Source: JBLMZW01 sp050259035
Lineage (GTDB): Bacteria > Bacillota > Syntrophomonadia > Syntrophomonadales > DTU052
Reading direction: 5' to 3'
Assembly: GCA_050259035.1 (NCBI GenBank)
Contig: JBLMZW010000164.1
Location: 1 to 32,379 of the forward strand
DNA length: 32,379 bases
Shown: positions 22,328-30,884 of the stretch, piece after piece
How the letters are laid out: the number at the start of each line of letters is the position of its first letter
How positions within the stretch are numbered: position 1 is the stretch's first letter
Made by a program: the position numbers and the translations under genes
The notes under the pieces: model-generated
What the model saw: the letters and a program-made list of their open reading frames with translations, nothing else
What the model was told of the DNA's origin: nothing
Databases searched by the model: none

Positions 22328-23437
22328 ATGAGCGAAGCGGGGATCGCAACTGCACAGGAGGAGTTACAGCCGAACGGCAAACGCAAGACCATACAAATCG
22401 TAGTATTGTTGTTATTTGTGGTTGGTGCTTGCGTGGGGGGTTTCTTATGGTGGAAGGATCTAAAGACTTCCATTACCACTGATAATGCCAAGGTTAGTGG
22501 AGATATAGTTGATATCAGTCCCAAGATATCGGGTCGCCTGGAACAACTCCGGATAGAGGAAGGACAATACGTAAATGCTGGTCAAATCGTGGCTCAGCTC
22601 GATAATGCCCAGTATAAGATCAATGTTGAGCAGACCAGGGCCGCTTTGGACCTGGCCACCGCCAATTATAAAAAGCTGCCCAATGATATTAAATCCCTGC
22701 AGGCCTCGGTTGATAAAGCTCAGCAAACCATGGTCGCGTATCAGGCTTCGGTCAAGGCCGCCAAAATTACTCTGTCAGATGCTCAAAGGGTACTAAAAGA
22801 AAATGAAGGTCTGTTTAAAGAAGGAGCTATTTCCAAGGAAGCCTTAGAGTCATATCGGTCTAAGTACGTAGGCGCCCAGGCTTCATTAGAGGCCGCAGAA
22901 GCTAATGTAGCCTCCGCCGCTGCCGGCTTGCGTGACTCTCAGGCTAAACTTGACTCTACCAATAATACCGGTGCGGAGATATATCTGGCCCAGATGAAAC
23001 AGGCTCAGGCCGCCTATGATAACGCGGTTTTGACCTTGAATAACTCCATTATCAAGACTCCTATCAGCGGGAATGTGGTTCGCCTGGCTGTGCAAGTCGG
23101 GGAAAATGTTTCCGCCGGTCAAACAGTAATAACTGTTTCTGATTTGGACAAGACCTGGGTTACTGCCAACATTGAAGAGAAAAAAATTGGCCGGATTAAA
23201 GTGGGTCAGGATGTAGATGTAACTGTAGATTCCTACCCCGGCATTAAATTCCCGGGCCAGGTGGTAGAGGTCGGTGACGCCACCCAGGCGACATTCGCTC
23301 TGATACCCACCGAGAATACTTCGGGCAACTATACTAAAGTTTCTCAGCGTCTATCCGTTAAGATAGAAGTTGACCGGAAGGATCAGGTTTTAAAACCTGG
23401 TATGTCAGCGGTGGTTAAAATCCATACCGTAAAATAA
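22328..23437 (+). CDS. EmrA-like HlyD-family membrane fusion protein
   Basis: A 369-aa periplasmic-adaptor-type protein of the HlyD/EmrA family. The N-terminal cytosolic tail is followed by one membrane helix (about 22-40, IQIVVLLLFVVGACVGGFLW). Then come TDNAKVSGDIVDISPKISG and the first lipoyl half-motif GQYVNAGQIVAQLD, a long alpha hairpin (about 90-220, Ala/Gln-rich coiled coil), and the second lipoyl half KTPISGNVVRLAVQVGENVS. The C-terminal beta barrel ends GMSAVVKIHTVK. In a monoderm cell it would extend from the membrane through the wall, working with one or both EmrB-like pumps. GGGAGGAG precedes the ATG inside the tetR end. Confidence 0.94.
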   Translation: MSEAGIATAQEELQPNGKRKTIQIVVLLLFVVGACVGGFLWWKDLKTSITTDNAKVSGDIVDISPKISGRLEQLRIEEGQYVNAGQIVAQLDNAQYKINVEQTRAALDLATANYKKLPNDIKSLQASVDKAQQTMVAYQASVKAAKITLSDAQRVLKENEGLFKEGAISKEALESYRSKYVGAQASLEAAEANVASAAAGLRDSQAKLDSTNNTGAEIYLAQMKQAQAAYDNAVLTLNNSIIKTPISGNVVRLAVQVGENVSAGQTVITVSDLDKTWVTANIEEKKIGRIKVGQDVDVTVDSYPGIKFPGQVVEVGDATQATFALIPTENTSGNYTKVSQRLSVKIEVDRKDQVLKPGMSAVVKIHTVK

Positions 23438-23450
23438 TGAACCCTCTATA

Positions 23451-23482
23451 TACCCGGTTCGAGATAAGGTTCGAACCGGGTA
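23451..23482. other. perfect 12-bp inverted repeat between emrA-like and second MFS gene
   Basis: TACCCGGTTCGA (23451-23462) and TCGAACCGGGTA (23471-23482) with an 8-nt loop, starting 13 nt after the EmrA-like stop. The hairpin is strong but no U-tract follows, so attenuation, mRNA end protection or a regulator site are all possible. A smaller dyad GAGACAGTCTC lies at 23587-23597, before the second MFS gene. Confidence 0.6.
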
Positions 23483-23637
23483 CACCCCCGGATTGCAGCA
23501 TTTTTCACAGCTATTTTCCCTGTTGATTGTAACCATAGATTTCCGCGGTTTTTAGAGCCCGGGATATGAATTGTTCCATCTCTATTGAGACAGTCTCGTG
23601 CCAGACCAAATAATCTGATAACAGGGGTAGCATAGTT

Positions 23638-25182
23638 ATGCATGATGAACCGCAAAGGATTAACTGGTCAGTCATACTGGTCTTACTTATAGGGGCCTTT
23701 ATGGCCTTTTTGAACGGCAGCACGGTAAATGTGGCGCTCCCTAAATTAATGAATGTCTTTAATGCCACTACTGACTCAATCAAATGGGTATTAACCTGCT
23801 ATTTGATGACCCTGGGGGTCACCATGCCTGTATCCGGATACCTGGGGGATACCTTCGGCTATAAACGAGTCTATTTAATGGCCCTGGTTCTATTTACCCT
23901 GGGTTCCGCTCTTTGCGGCCTATCGTGGAATGTTGGCAGTATGGTGGCGGCCCGAATAATCCAGGGTATTGGCGGGGGTATCATGTCACCCCTGGTTATG
24001 GCCTTTATCTACCGATCCGCTCCCCGCTCGCGCATGGGATTGGTATTAGGTATTTACGGTATTGCTGCCGGTTTTGCGCCCGCGATCGGACCTACTCTGG
24101 GAGGCTACCTGGTCGACTATTTGAATTGGAGAATTATATTTTATCTGAACGTGCCTATCGGTCTGGTAACCCTTCTTTTAGGTTCCACCCTGCTTCAGGA
24201 AACTGAGCTCATAAAGGGAAAATACCTGGACTGGCCGGGTATTCTATCCTCAACGGTCGGATTGTTCTGTCTGCTTCTGGCCTTGAGCCAGGGCACTGCT
24301 TATGGCTGGACTTCGACTTACATAATGAGCCTCCTGGTTGTTGCTACAGTAAGCCTGGTCTTCTTTATATATAATGAACTGCATCATCCCGAACCGATTT
24401 TAGAGCTGCGGCTTTTTGAAGACTCACGGTTCACTGTGGCTACCATAATATCATGCTTCATTAATATAGGGCTTTTTGGCGGGACTTTTTTGATGCCTAT
24501 CTTATTGCAGAACGTTCTGGGGCAAAGTGCGCTAAAAGCTGGATTAATACTCTGCCCTGCCGGTCTGGTCATGGCAGTCGTTATGCCTATCAGCGGCCGC
24601 CTCTATGATAAATACGGGGCTAAATGGGTAATCATCATAGGCATGACCATCGCCGCTTTAACCACTTTAGAAATGGGTAAATTTAATCTAATGACCCCAT
24701 TTGTCTTCATTACTATGTGTGTTATGATCCGTGGAGTTGGAATGGGTCTGGCCATGATGCCGGTTAGAACCGTTGGCTTGATCGGTGTTCCGACCCGTCT
24801 CATCGGAAAGGGATCGGCCTTAAGCAATGTCATCCTGCAGGTGGCGGCTTCGTTTGGTATTACCGTATTTACGACTATTATGCAGCACCGACAGGTCTTT
24901 CATTACGCCAATCTGGCGCAGTCTATCAACATGAATGGCACCAGCGGCGCCGCTATGTCATCAGGATTAAAAGCCCTGGCAGTCAGCAACGGATTATCTG
25001 CCAGCACCACTCAATCATTAAGTGCCATGGTATTGTATAAGGAAGTAGTAAAGCTCTCTATCTTATCATCCATAACCGATTGTTTTTACCTGGTGGCCCT
25101 GTTCTTCCTGATAGGTCTGGCTATGACATTCCTGCTGAAAGAAAATCGCGGGAAAAGCACCGCCTCTGAGACCCAACCATAG
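23638..25182 (+). CDS. EmrB/QacA-type MFS drug:H+ antiporter (DHA2, 14 TM) 2
   Basis: 514 aa, about 14 helices and strongly similar to the first MFS protein. It has GYLGDTFGYKR (motif A), GPTLGGYLVDY (motif C) and MQHRQVFHYANLAQS near the C-terminus. In helix 1 the DHA2 acidic residue is changed: LDSSIVNVALP of the first pump is here LNGSTVNVALP, Asp to Asn. That Asp is conserved in many DHA2 pumps, so substrate range or coupling may differ. ATG 23638 with AGGGGT about 10 nt upstream. No copy of the 26-bp operator precedes it; it may be read through from emrA. Confidence 0.92.
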   Translation: MHDEPQRINWSVILVLLIGAFMAFLNGSTVNVALPKLMNVFNATTDSIKWVLTCYLMTLGVTMPVSGYLGDTFGYKRVYLMALVLFTLGSALCGLSWNVGSMVAARIIQGIGGGIMSPLVMAFIYRSAPRSRMGLVLGIYGIAAGFAPAIGPTLGGYLVDYLNWRIIFYLNVPIGLVTLLLGSTLLQETELIKGKYLDWPGILSSTVGLFCLLLALSQGTAYGWTSTYIMSLLVVATVSLVFFIYNELHHPEPILELRLFEDSRFTVATIISCFINIGLFGGTFLMPILLQNVLGQSALKAGLILCPAGLVMAVVMPISGRLYDKYGAKWVIIIGMTIAALTTLEMGKFNLMTPFVFITMCVMIRGVGMGLAMMPVRTVGLIGVPTRLIGKGSALSNVILQVAASFGITVFTTIMQHRQVFHYANLAQSINMNGTSGAAMSSGLKALAVSNGLSASTTQSLSAMVLYKEVVKLSILSSITDCFYLVALFFLIGLAMTFLLKENRGKSTASETQP

Positions 25183-25317
25183 CGCCAGACCCTTTCGACA
25201 TTTTTCCCACCTATTTCTTTACTCGGTTGTTTCCCCAGTCATAAGGATTAAAACAGTCATTCGCTGAATATTCTGGCTTTTCCATGCATGTATGTCTAAT
25301 TTTTTGTTAAGAAAATG

Positions 25318-25346
25318 TTGCAGAGATTGTCGAATGTTAGTATAAT
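25318..25346 (+). promoter_or_regulatory. sigma-A promoter of the membrane-IstB fusion gene
   Basis: TTGCAG (25318-25323), a 17-nt spacer and a consensus TATAAT (25341-25346). The start point would be near 25353, downstream of the ATG at 25347 and upstream of ATG 25389, which supports the latter as the true start. Confidence 0.75.
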
Positions 25347-25388
25347 ATGGTAAACAAAGTCAGGCCGTCGTCAGGGGGAGAAATTGTA

Positions 25389-26741
25389 ATGTACGTTGCA
25401 CTTTTGGACGCACATGAACGCAAAATAGACGATGCCATATTCTTCATCCTGGTATTCATGGCTTTGATGGCCATACCATACTGGCTATTAACACTTCAGA
25501 TCAAGCCGGCCAGTATACCGGTTATACTTTTAATCGTACTAATCGCCATCGGAGCTAAACTGCTGGGTAACACACCTTACTATCGACTGTCGAAGTATAT
25601 CTATGTAGCAGCATACGTTCTAATTGCCCTGACGACGGCCCTGATTTTTAAAAAACCAATACCAGGCCTGGAATATCTCTATTTTGTGGGAATTGTTCTG
25701 GCCGCTATGTATTGTCGAAGCAGCCTCATTGTATTCTATGCCCTCATGTCCGTTTTCTCCCATCTGGTTATCATTAGCTTACTTCCTGATTTAATTCTTC
25801 TGGAGTCTTTTGGACAGGATATGTCAGCCGTCGGTATATGTTTTCTGTGCTGCACTCTGGCGGCAATTCTATTGGTCAAGTTAATAAACAAAACCATTGC
25901 CGAAACGGAGCCTCCTGAAAAAGCCGATAATCAATCTCAGACTCGTCACTATTCCCAACAGGCTTTTTCGTATAGGTCCCCCAAAATCTATAACCTGGTG
26001 CGAAAGACTTCCTTCCACAGGTCAGCTGCTCTGGCGAGACTATTAAAGAAATACCGGGTTGGTCTCTCTTTGGAAGATAGGGTTAAGCTTCTGGAGGATT
26101 TTTACCATATCCACCGTCACAACAGAAGTTTTAAGCCGCACAGTCATTTGTCTGACCTGGTTGCTGATCAAACTGAACAAGTGAACTACCGGCGTCCCAG
26201 CATCGACCCTTTGCTTTTAGAAGAACTCTCGGCCTGCCGGTGGATAAAATCTCATTCTAATGTGGTTATTACCGGGCCAGCCGGAACGGGCAAAACCTAT
26301 CTGGCCCATACCCTGGCTAACACTGCCTTACGCCAGGATTTTAAGGTTCAGTATTTTAGTGTTCCGCAGCTTATTGCCAATTTAGCCTCAGCCAGAATAG
26401 ATGGGACTTACGATGAATACTTAAGAAAAGCAATTGATAATCAATTGCTGGTTTTGGATGATTGGCTGTTATCTCCACTTTCAGCCGATCAGGCCAATGT
26501 GCTGCTGGCTTTTATTAAAGCCGGAAGTCAAACCAGTTCAATGATTATTGCCAGCACTCCGCCTCTGACCGCCTGGGGTCTGTATATTCTCGACCCTTTA
26601 GCATCCCAGTTCATATTAGACCTTGTTTCCTTTAACTCATATCATATTGAATTAAAAAATATTTCTGCTCCTCAACCTGTACCAGACCATAACATAGTCT
26701 ATGGCGCGGCAGAAGACGGCCAAACAGCTATGGTGCTGTAA
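25389..26741 (+). CDS. membrane protein fused to IstB/DnaC-like AAA+ ATPase
   Basis: 450 aa from ATG 25389, with GGGGGAG 8 nt upstream. Residues about 14-167 form roughly six membrane helices (for example IDDAIFFILVFMALMAIPYW). A polar linker (170-210) precedes a full IstB-like unit: helical N-terminal domain (LSLEDRVKLLEDFYHIHRHN, then VNYRRPSIDPLLLEELSACR), Walker A GPAGTGKT (296-303), Walker B LLVLDDW (353-359) and sensor-1-like IIAST (386-390). IstB-like ATPases normally load a transposase or helicase on DNA. The DRL arginine usual near the end of IstB appears as DLV (411-413). No istA gene or IS21 ends are near. It has its own promoter. Function unknown; probably a membrane-tethered, domesticated IstB relative. 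Confidence 0.85.
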   Translation: MYVALLDAHERKIDDAIFFILVFMALMAIPYWLLTLQIKPASIPVILLIVLIAIGAKLLGNTPYYRLSKYIYVAAYVLIALTTALIFKKPIPGLEYLYFVGIVLAAMYCRSSLIVFYALMSVFSHLVIISLLPDLILLESFGQDMSAVGICFLCCTLAAILLVKLINKTIAETEPPEKADNQSQTRHYSQQAFSYRSPKIYNLVRKTSFHRSAALARLLKKYRVGLSLEDRVKLLEDFYHIHRHNRSFKPHSHLSDLVADQTEQVNYRRPSIDPLLLEELSACRWIKSHSNVVITGPAGTGKTYLAHTLANTALRQDFKVQYFSVPQLIANLASARIDGTYDEYLRKAIDNQLLVLDDWLLSPLSADQANVLLAFIKAGSQTSSMIIASTPPLTAWGLYILDPLASQFILDLVSFNSYHIELKNISAPQPVPDHNIVYGAAEDGQTAMVL

Positions 26742-26819
26742 GTTTTCTGCTTTTTGCCACCTACCGGAAACTATATTGGTTCAACTTTTCCTCCTTTAGC
26801 AGATATTAACCCTATGCAC

Positions 26820-26848
26820 TTGCTTTTTTGTCGACAGTCTATTAGAAT
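26820..26848 (+). promoter_or_regulatory. candidate promoter of the zinc-ribbon gene
   Basis: TTGCTT (26820-26825), a 17-nt spacer and TAGAAT (26843-26848), about 120 bp before ATG 26969. Nothing else is recognised in the 227-bp gap. Confidence 0.4.
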
Positions 26849-26968
26849 GGGAGTAGCCTGTATAGCTTGTGAATGAATGTTAGCCCCTTCTCGAGTGCCA
26901 TCGGCTAAGGGAAGTACGATAACAGGAAATTCCCTCAGCACGGGCAAAACATCCGAGGAGGTTTTTTA

Positions 26969-27277
26969 ATGTATTCCGACAAATCTTTGAGCTGTAAAGA
27001 ATGTGGCCGCGAATTTACTTTCTCTGCTTCCGAACAGGAATTCTACGCAGAAAAAGGATTCGCCAACGAGCCGGGCCGCTGCCCGGAATGCCGCGCAGCC
27101 CGTAAGGCTGAAAGAAGCGGTGGCCGTGGATATGGTCGTTCTTCCGAGCGCCAGATGTATCCGGCAGTATGCGCATCTTGCGGAAAAGAAACTCAGGTTC
27201 CTTTCCAGCCCAGTGGTGACAGACCGGTTTATTGCCGGGACTGCTACACCCCGCAGCCGCGCCGCAACAGCTGGTAA
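26969..27277 (+). CDS. small protein with two zinc-ribbon modules
   Basis: A 102-aa cytoplasmic protein with four CxxC pairs. CKECGREFTFSASEQEFYAE and then CPECRAARK form the first ribbon (zf-trcl type). CASCGKETQVPF and CRDC form the second, as in many Clostridia proteins of unknown role. A basic Gly/Arg linker (RSGGRGYGRSSER) joins them, suggesting nucleic-acid contact (inference). GAGGAGG lies 7 nt before ATG 26969. A strong terminator follows, so it is a single-gene transcript. Confidence 0.88.
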   Translation: MYSDKSLSCKECGREFTFSASEQEFYAEKGFANEPGRCPECRAARKAERSGGRGYGRSSERQMYPAVCASCGKETQVPFQPSGDRPVYCRDCYTPQPRRNSW

Positions 27278-27288
27278 AACAGCAACTA

Positions 27289-27317
27289 AAACCCCGGTTT
27301 AAAACCGGGGTTTTTTT
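27289..27317 (+). terminator. intrinsic terminator after the zinc-ribbon gene
   Basis: AAACCCCGGTTT and AAACCGGGGTTT form a 12-bp stem with a minimal loop, ending in seven T (27311-27317), 12 nt after the stop codon. Confidence 0.92.
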
Positions 27318-27350
27318 ATTTAAAGATAAATGCGAGAAGAAGGTATGGCA

Positions 27351-28259
27351 ATGATCATTGATGTACATAGTCATCTGGGTGATATTCTAAACCATGGTGG
27401 CGGCGGCCTTATTGAGCAAAAGAATGTGATTATGGAAAAGATGTGGGATCCGCAGACCACCAACGAAAATCAGCTTAACCGATCATTTGGGCTGGGAGCT
27501 GTGGCCTATGCCTTGACCGAGTACTGGGCTACGAAGGCGCAGAGAGCGCGGAATTTCACGGCCACCCTGGAAAATATGCAGAAATCGCTGAACGAAGCTG
27601 CGGTGGACTACACGGTATGCTTGCCTATTGCACCTTATGTTATGTTTGATGATCTGATTCGGGCCAAAGAAAAGGAGCCGCGCATTTTACCTTTTACCAG
27701 TGTTGATTTTACCCGTGAACATAACATAACCGCTCAGTTGGAGGCAGACCAGGCCCGCGGGGCTTTCGGGCTTAAACTGCACCCCATCATCCAGTCTACA
27801 CCGTTAAACAATTCACGAACCTTAGAAGCCCTACAGGCTTGCTCAAAATTAAAATTGCCCGTACTGATTCATGGCGGAGTATCGAACTATTATCTGGGTA
27901 AAGAGAAAAAACGCAATGTACCCGCCAACGGCCGAATTGCCTATATAGAAAAGGCCATCAGAGCCTTCCCCTCCGTGAATTTTATCGTGGGCCATGCCGG
28001 TTTGTTCCAGGTAAATGAGGTATGCAGCCGCCTCCGGGGTCTTGCGAATGTTTGGGTGGACACCAGTTTTCAATCACCGGAAATCATAGTAAAGCTGATA
28101 AAGGTTTTCGGGGAAGAAAGGGTCATGTACGCATCAGACTGGCCCTTCGGCTACCGGCCGCCACATATTAAGACCGTCAAAGTGGCCTGCAAAGGCAATA
28201 GAGAACTGGAAGACCGCCTTTTATTTAAGAATGCTAAAAAGGTTCTTGGCTTGGAATAA
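27351..28259 (+). CDS. amidohydrolase-family (COG2159-like) metal-dependent hydrolase
   Basis: 302 aa from ATG 27351, which has AAGAAGG 7 nt upstream; ATG 27330 and 27345 are less well placed. TIM-barrel amidohydrolase_2 type: IIDVHSHLGD gives the HxH metal ligands (His6, His8). GLKLHP carries the Lys, VLIHGG and FIVGHAGLF the later His ligands, and MYASDWPFGY the final Asp. Members hydrolyse or decarboxylate carboxylated substrates. It stands alone between terminators, so context gives no substrate. Confidence 0.88.
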   Translation: MIIDVHSHLGDILNHGGGGLIEQKNVIMEKMWDPQTTNENQLNRSFGLGAVAYALTEYWATKAQRARNFTATLENMQKSLNEAAVDYTVCLPIAPYVMFDDLIRAKEKEPRILPFTSVDFTREHNITAQLEADQARGAFGLKLHPIIQSTPLNNSRTLEALQACSKLKLPVLIHGGVSNYYLGKEKKRNVPANGRIAYIEKAIRAFPSVNFIVGHAGLFQVNEVCSRLRGLANVWVDTSFQSPEIIVKLIKVFGEERVMYASDWPFGYRPPHIKTVKVACKGNRELEDRLLFKNAKKVLGLE

Positions 28260-28300
28260 GGGGCTGTCCTAAAAGTTTGAAGAGGAAAAGACTGCCCCAC
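28260..28300. mobile_element. possible insertion-sequence end remnant
   Basis: GGGGCTGTCCTAAAAGTTT resembles the terminal inverted repeats of several Firmicute IS families (GGGGCTGTCCCAAAAG type). It begins directly at the amidohydrolase stop. No transposase or second end is found, so this is tentative. Confidence 0.25.
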
Positions 28301-28330
28301 TTATACTCATGAAAAGCACTTAATATGAAT

Positions 28331-28369
28331 AGGTCCGTACCATTTTTCAACGATACGGACCTGTTTTTT
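28331..28369 (+). terminator. intrinsic terminator after the amidohydrolase gene
   Basis: AGGTCCGTA (28331-28339) and TACGGACCT (28354-28362) form a perfect 9-bp stem with a 14-nt loop, followed by GTTTTTT. It is in the plus-strand orientation, 72 nt after the stop codon. Confidence 0.85.
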
Positions 28370-28478
28370 GACTTTTTAACGTAAATCTTTGAGTCAGCCT
28401 CTAGTAAGAGGTTCTCATTGAACGCCATATTTATAAATCATTTAATCCCATCCGAAGGCACGGGACATCCCTCTGACC

Positions 28479-30614
28479 TTATTCCGCTTTCCCTTCCTTT
28501 TTGGCCATGGCCGCTTTAAACAGGTCCCCCAGATTGGTCCCTAATTCTTCACGATCACTGTATTGAGCTATCATCCTCTGGGTTTGCCTATCAGAGCCCC
28601 GGCGGTTGTACTGGTCTTCTTTTTCCGGCTGACGATAGCCGCAGGAACGTTCCGGGCATACCAGCATATGGCCTTTTTTACCGTTAACGATCAGCATGAA
28701 ACGCCCGCACTGGGGACACTTGGTCTTAGTCACATTGTCCGCCCGATAGACTCCAGTGGCTGTGCGAACACTGTTAACCAGATCATTGGTATCCTTTTGT
28801 ATGTCAGTTATAAACTCGCTTTTTTTACCTTTGCCCCGGGCTATATCTGCCAGGCGCTGTTCCCACCGGGCAGTTAATTCTGGTGACCGAAGATCCTGAG
28901 CCACCAGACCTATAACCTGAATACCTTTGGAGGTGGGCACTAATTCTTTGCCCTGCCGTTCAATGTAGCTGGTATGAATCAGTTTCTCAATTATCTCAGC
29001 CCGAGTAGCCGGGGTGCCCAACCCGCAGCTTTTGATGGACTCCCTGAGTTCTTCGTCCTCTACCATCTTGCCGCAGTTTTCCATGGCAGTTAAGAGGGTC
29101 GCCTCGGTGTAACGCGATGGCGGCTGAGTTTTATGTTTGGCGGTCTTGCAGTTTTTGGCCATGACCTTTTCCCCTTTCTGGTGCAGGGTTAAGGTCTGTT
29201 CCGATAAGGCGTCGTCTGAGCCTTCCTCTTTATCCTTTACTATCTCCTGAACCGCCCGCCACCCCTTATCAGTAACCACTTTCCCCCGGGAATAAAAATT
29301 CTCGCCGTTTACCACGGTGGTTATGGTAGTCAAATCATACCGGTGGGGGGGATATAGTACAGCAATAAACCTGCGGGCGATTAAATCATAGAGCCGCTTT
29401 TCCTCTTCATTGAGTGATGACAGGTTTAAGGGCTGTTCCGTAGGAATTATGGCATGGTGATCGGTTACTTTGCTGTTGTCAACCAGACGTTTGCCCGGGC
29501 TTAAAGTTTTGCCCAGCAGCGGTTTCACCAGAGCGGCATAAGGCCCTACTCCCATGCCCTTTAACCGAATCGGCAGGGTGGGTACGATATCAGTGGTTAT
29601 ATAACGGGAATCTGTTCTGGGGTAAGTAACCAGCTTATGTCTTTCATACAAATCCTGAAGCACGTGCAGGGTCTTCTGCGCTGGCCAGGCAAATCTCTTG
29701 TTGGCGTCGCGCTGCAGTTCGGTCAAATCATAGGCCAGTGGAGGGGGTTCGCTTTTTCCTTCGGTTTTTAGGTCCTTAATAACGCCGGGCTGGCCTTTCA
29801 CCCGGGTAACTATAGCCTCGGCTTCATCCAGTTTATACAGGCGGTTGCCATCCGGTCCCCGCCAGTCACCGAAATAGTTGCCGAATTCGGCCCGCACCGT
29901 CCAGTAATCGACCGGCACGAACTTCTCTATCTCACTCTCACGTTTTACCATCATCGCCAGGGTCGGGGTCTGAACCCGCCCGACATTAAGCTGCGCATTA
30001 TATTTGCAGGTCATGGCCCGGGTTACGTTAAGGCCGATCAGCCAATCAGCCTCGGCCCGGCAAACCGCCGCGTCAAAAAGGTTGTTGTAGGCAGAACCGG
30101 GCTGTAAACGGGCAAATCCCTCGCGAATGGCGTCATCAGTCTGAGAGGAAATCCAGAGCCGCTTAAAAGGTTTCTTCCACCGGGCCAACTCCATAATCCA
30201 GCGGGCTACCAGTTCCCCTTCCCGCCCGGCGTCGGTGGCGATAACCATATCCTTTATGTCCTGCCGCTGCATCAGGCCTTTTACCACCTGAAACTGCTGA
30301 GAAGTCTGCCTGATAACCTTCAGCTTCATCTTGCCCGGGACTATCGGAAGATCCTCCAGCCGCCATTGCTTGAACTGCTGGTCATATTCATCCGGTTCGG
30401 CCAAAGCCACTAAATGCCCCAACGCCCAGGTAACGACATAATCCGGTCCTTCCAGGAAGCCCTTCCCCTTATAGCCGCATTTTAAGACCCGGGCTATCTC
30501 CCGGGCCACGCTCGGTTTCTCGGCCAGAACCAGTGACTTTCCGGGCCCGGGGGCGGTTCTTCTGCCTGTCTCCTGTTCACGTGCCAAAACTATTGTCTCC
30601 TTCCGGGGCATCAC
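28479..30614 (-). CDS. topB: DNA topoisomerase III (type IA)
   Basis: A 711-aa type IA topoisomerase that relaxes and decatenates DNA. The Toprim domain begins KSLVLAEKPSVAREIARVL and carries TDAGREGE (residues 128-135). The active-site Tyr331 is in LVTYPRTDSRYI, and LNVGRVQTPTLAM is conserved. The C-terminus has a zinc ribbon with CPQCGRFMLIVNGKKGH then CPERSCGY, typical of Firmicute TopB. The start is uncertain: GTG 30614 or ATG 30611 stand beside GGAGGG, while TTG 30587 has AAGGAG at 9 nt and would remove the non-conserved first nine residues. The end is nearly unique and reliable. It follows a small gene by 27 bp and shares its promoter. Confidence 0.95.
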   Translation of the reverse strand: MMPRKETIVLAREQETGRRTAPGPGKSLVLAEKPSVAREIARVLKCGYKGKGFLEGPDYVVTWALGHLVALAEPDEYDQQFKQWRLEDLPIVPGKMKLKVIRQTSQQFQVVKGLMQRQDIKDMVIATDAGREGELVARWIMELARWKKPFKRLWISSQTDDAIREGFARLQPGSAYNNLFDAAVCRAEADWLIGLNVTRAMTCKYNAQLNVGRVQTPTLAMMVKRESEIEKFVPVDYWTVRAEFGNYFGDWRGPDGNRLYKLDEAEAIVTRVKGQPGVIKDLKTEGKSEPPPLAYDLTELQRDANKRFAWPAQKTLHVLQDLYERHKLVTYPRTDSRYITTDIVPTLPIRLKGMGVGPYAALVKPLLGKTLSPGKRLVDNSKVTDHHAIIPTEQPLNLSSLNEEEKRLYDLIARRFIAVLYPPHRYDLTTITTVVNGENFYSRGKVVTDKGWRAVQEIVKDKEEGSDDALSEQTLTLHQKGEKVMAKNCKTAKHKTQPPSRYTEATLLTAMENCGKMVEDEELRESIKSCGLGTPATRAEIIEKLIHTSYIERQGKELVPTSKGIQVIGLVAQDLRSPELTARWEQRLADIARGKGKKSEFITDIQKDTNDLVNSVRTATGVYRADNVTKTKCPQCGRFMLIVNGKKGHMLVCPERSCGYRQPEKEDQYNRRGSDRQTQRMIAQYSDREELGTNLGDLFKAAMAKKEGKAE

Positions 30615-30641
30615 CCTCCGGTGTTACCCCTGCCATTTCCC

Positions 30642-30806
30642 CTATTTAGGAGGCAGACCGCCTCTCTTCTGCTTCTTATTGCCAGCATTGGTGGTGCCAT
30701 AACGATCCTCCGGCCCGCGTCTAACGCTGCCCTGAGATGCGCTCTTCTGTTTCTTCTTCTCTATTAGCTGACGCATCATTTCCAGGTTTTTATCTTTCTC
30801 ATCCAT
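30642..30806 (-). CDS. small basic protein encoded upstream of topB
   Basis: A 54-aa frame from ATG 30806 to TAG 30642, with AAGGAAGG about 8 nt upstream. The sequence is highly charged: it begins MDEKDKNLEMMRQLIEKKKQ (amphipathic helix) and ends GNKKQKRGGLPPK, with 13 Lys and 5 Arg. It has no hydrophobic segment or Cys. It lies 27 bp ahead of topB, after an extended -10 promoter, so it is probably co-transcribed. I do not recognise a family; nucleic-acid binding or TopB partnership is only suggested by charge and position. Confidence 0.68.
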   Translation of the reverse strand: MDEKDKNLEMMRQLIEKKKQKSASQGSVRRGPEDRYGTTNAGNKKQKRGGLPPK

Positions 30807-30845
30807 TTAACTGACCTTCCTTTTGAAAATTTTCGATCGTTAATA

Positions 30846-30854
30846 ATTATACCA
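30846..30854 (-). promoter_or_regulatory. candidate promoter of the small gene-topB unit (extended -10)
   Basis: On the minus strand TGGTATAAT is an extended -10 box about 40 nt before ATG 30806. No good -35 is seen at 17 nt. Confidence 0.5.
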
Positions 30855-30884
30855 CAGCCCACCCCGTCTCATTACAGGAAGCTG

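Noticed and set aside
23451..23482. tRNA gene, from the GGTTCGA element
   Set aside because: Only a perfect 12-bp inverted repeat is present; no acceptor, D or anticodon arms can be drawn.
25347..25388. Upstream ATG 25347 as start of the membrane-IstB gene
   Set aside because: It directly follows the TATAAT box and would lie before the transcription start; ATG 25389 has a good SD.
28234..28428. 64-codon minus-strand frame between the amidohydrolase gene and topB
   Set aside because: It overlaps the plus-strand terminator hairpin and the amidohydrolase end, with no SD or recognisable motif.
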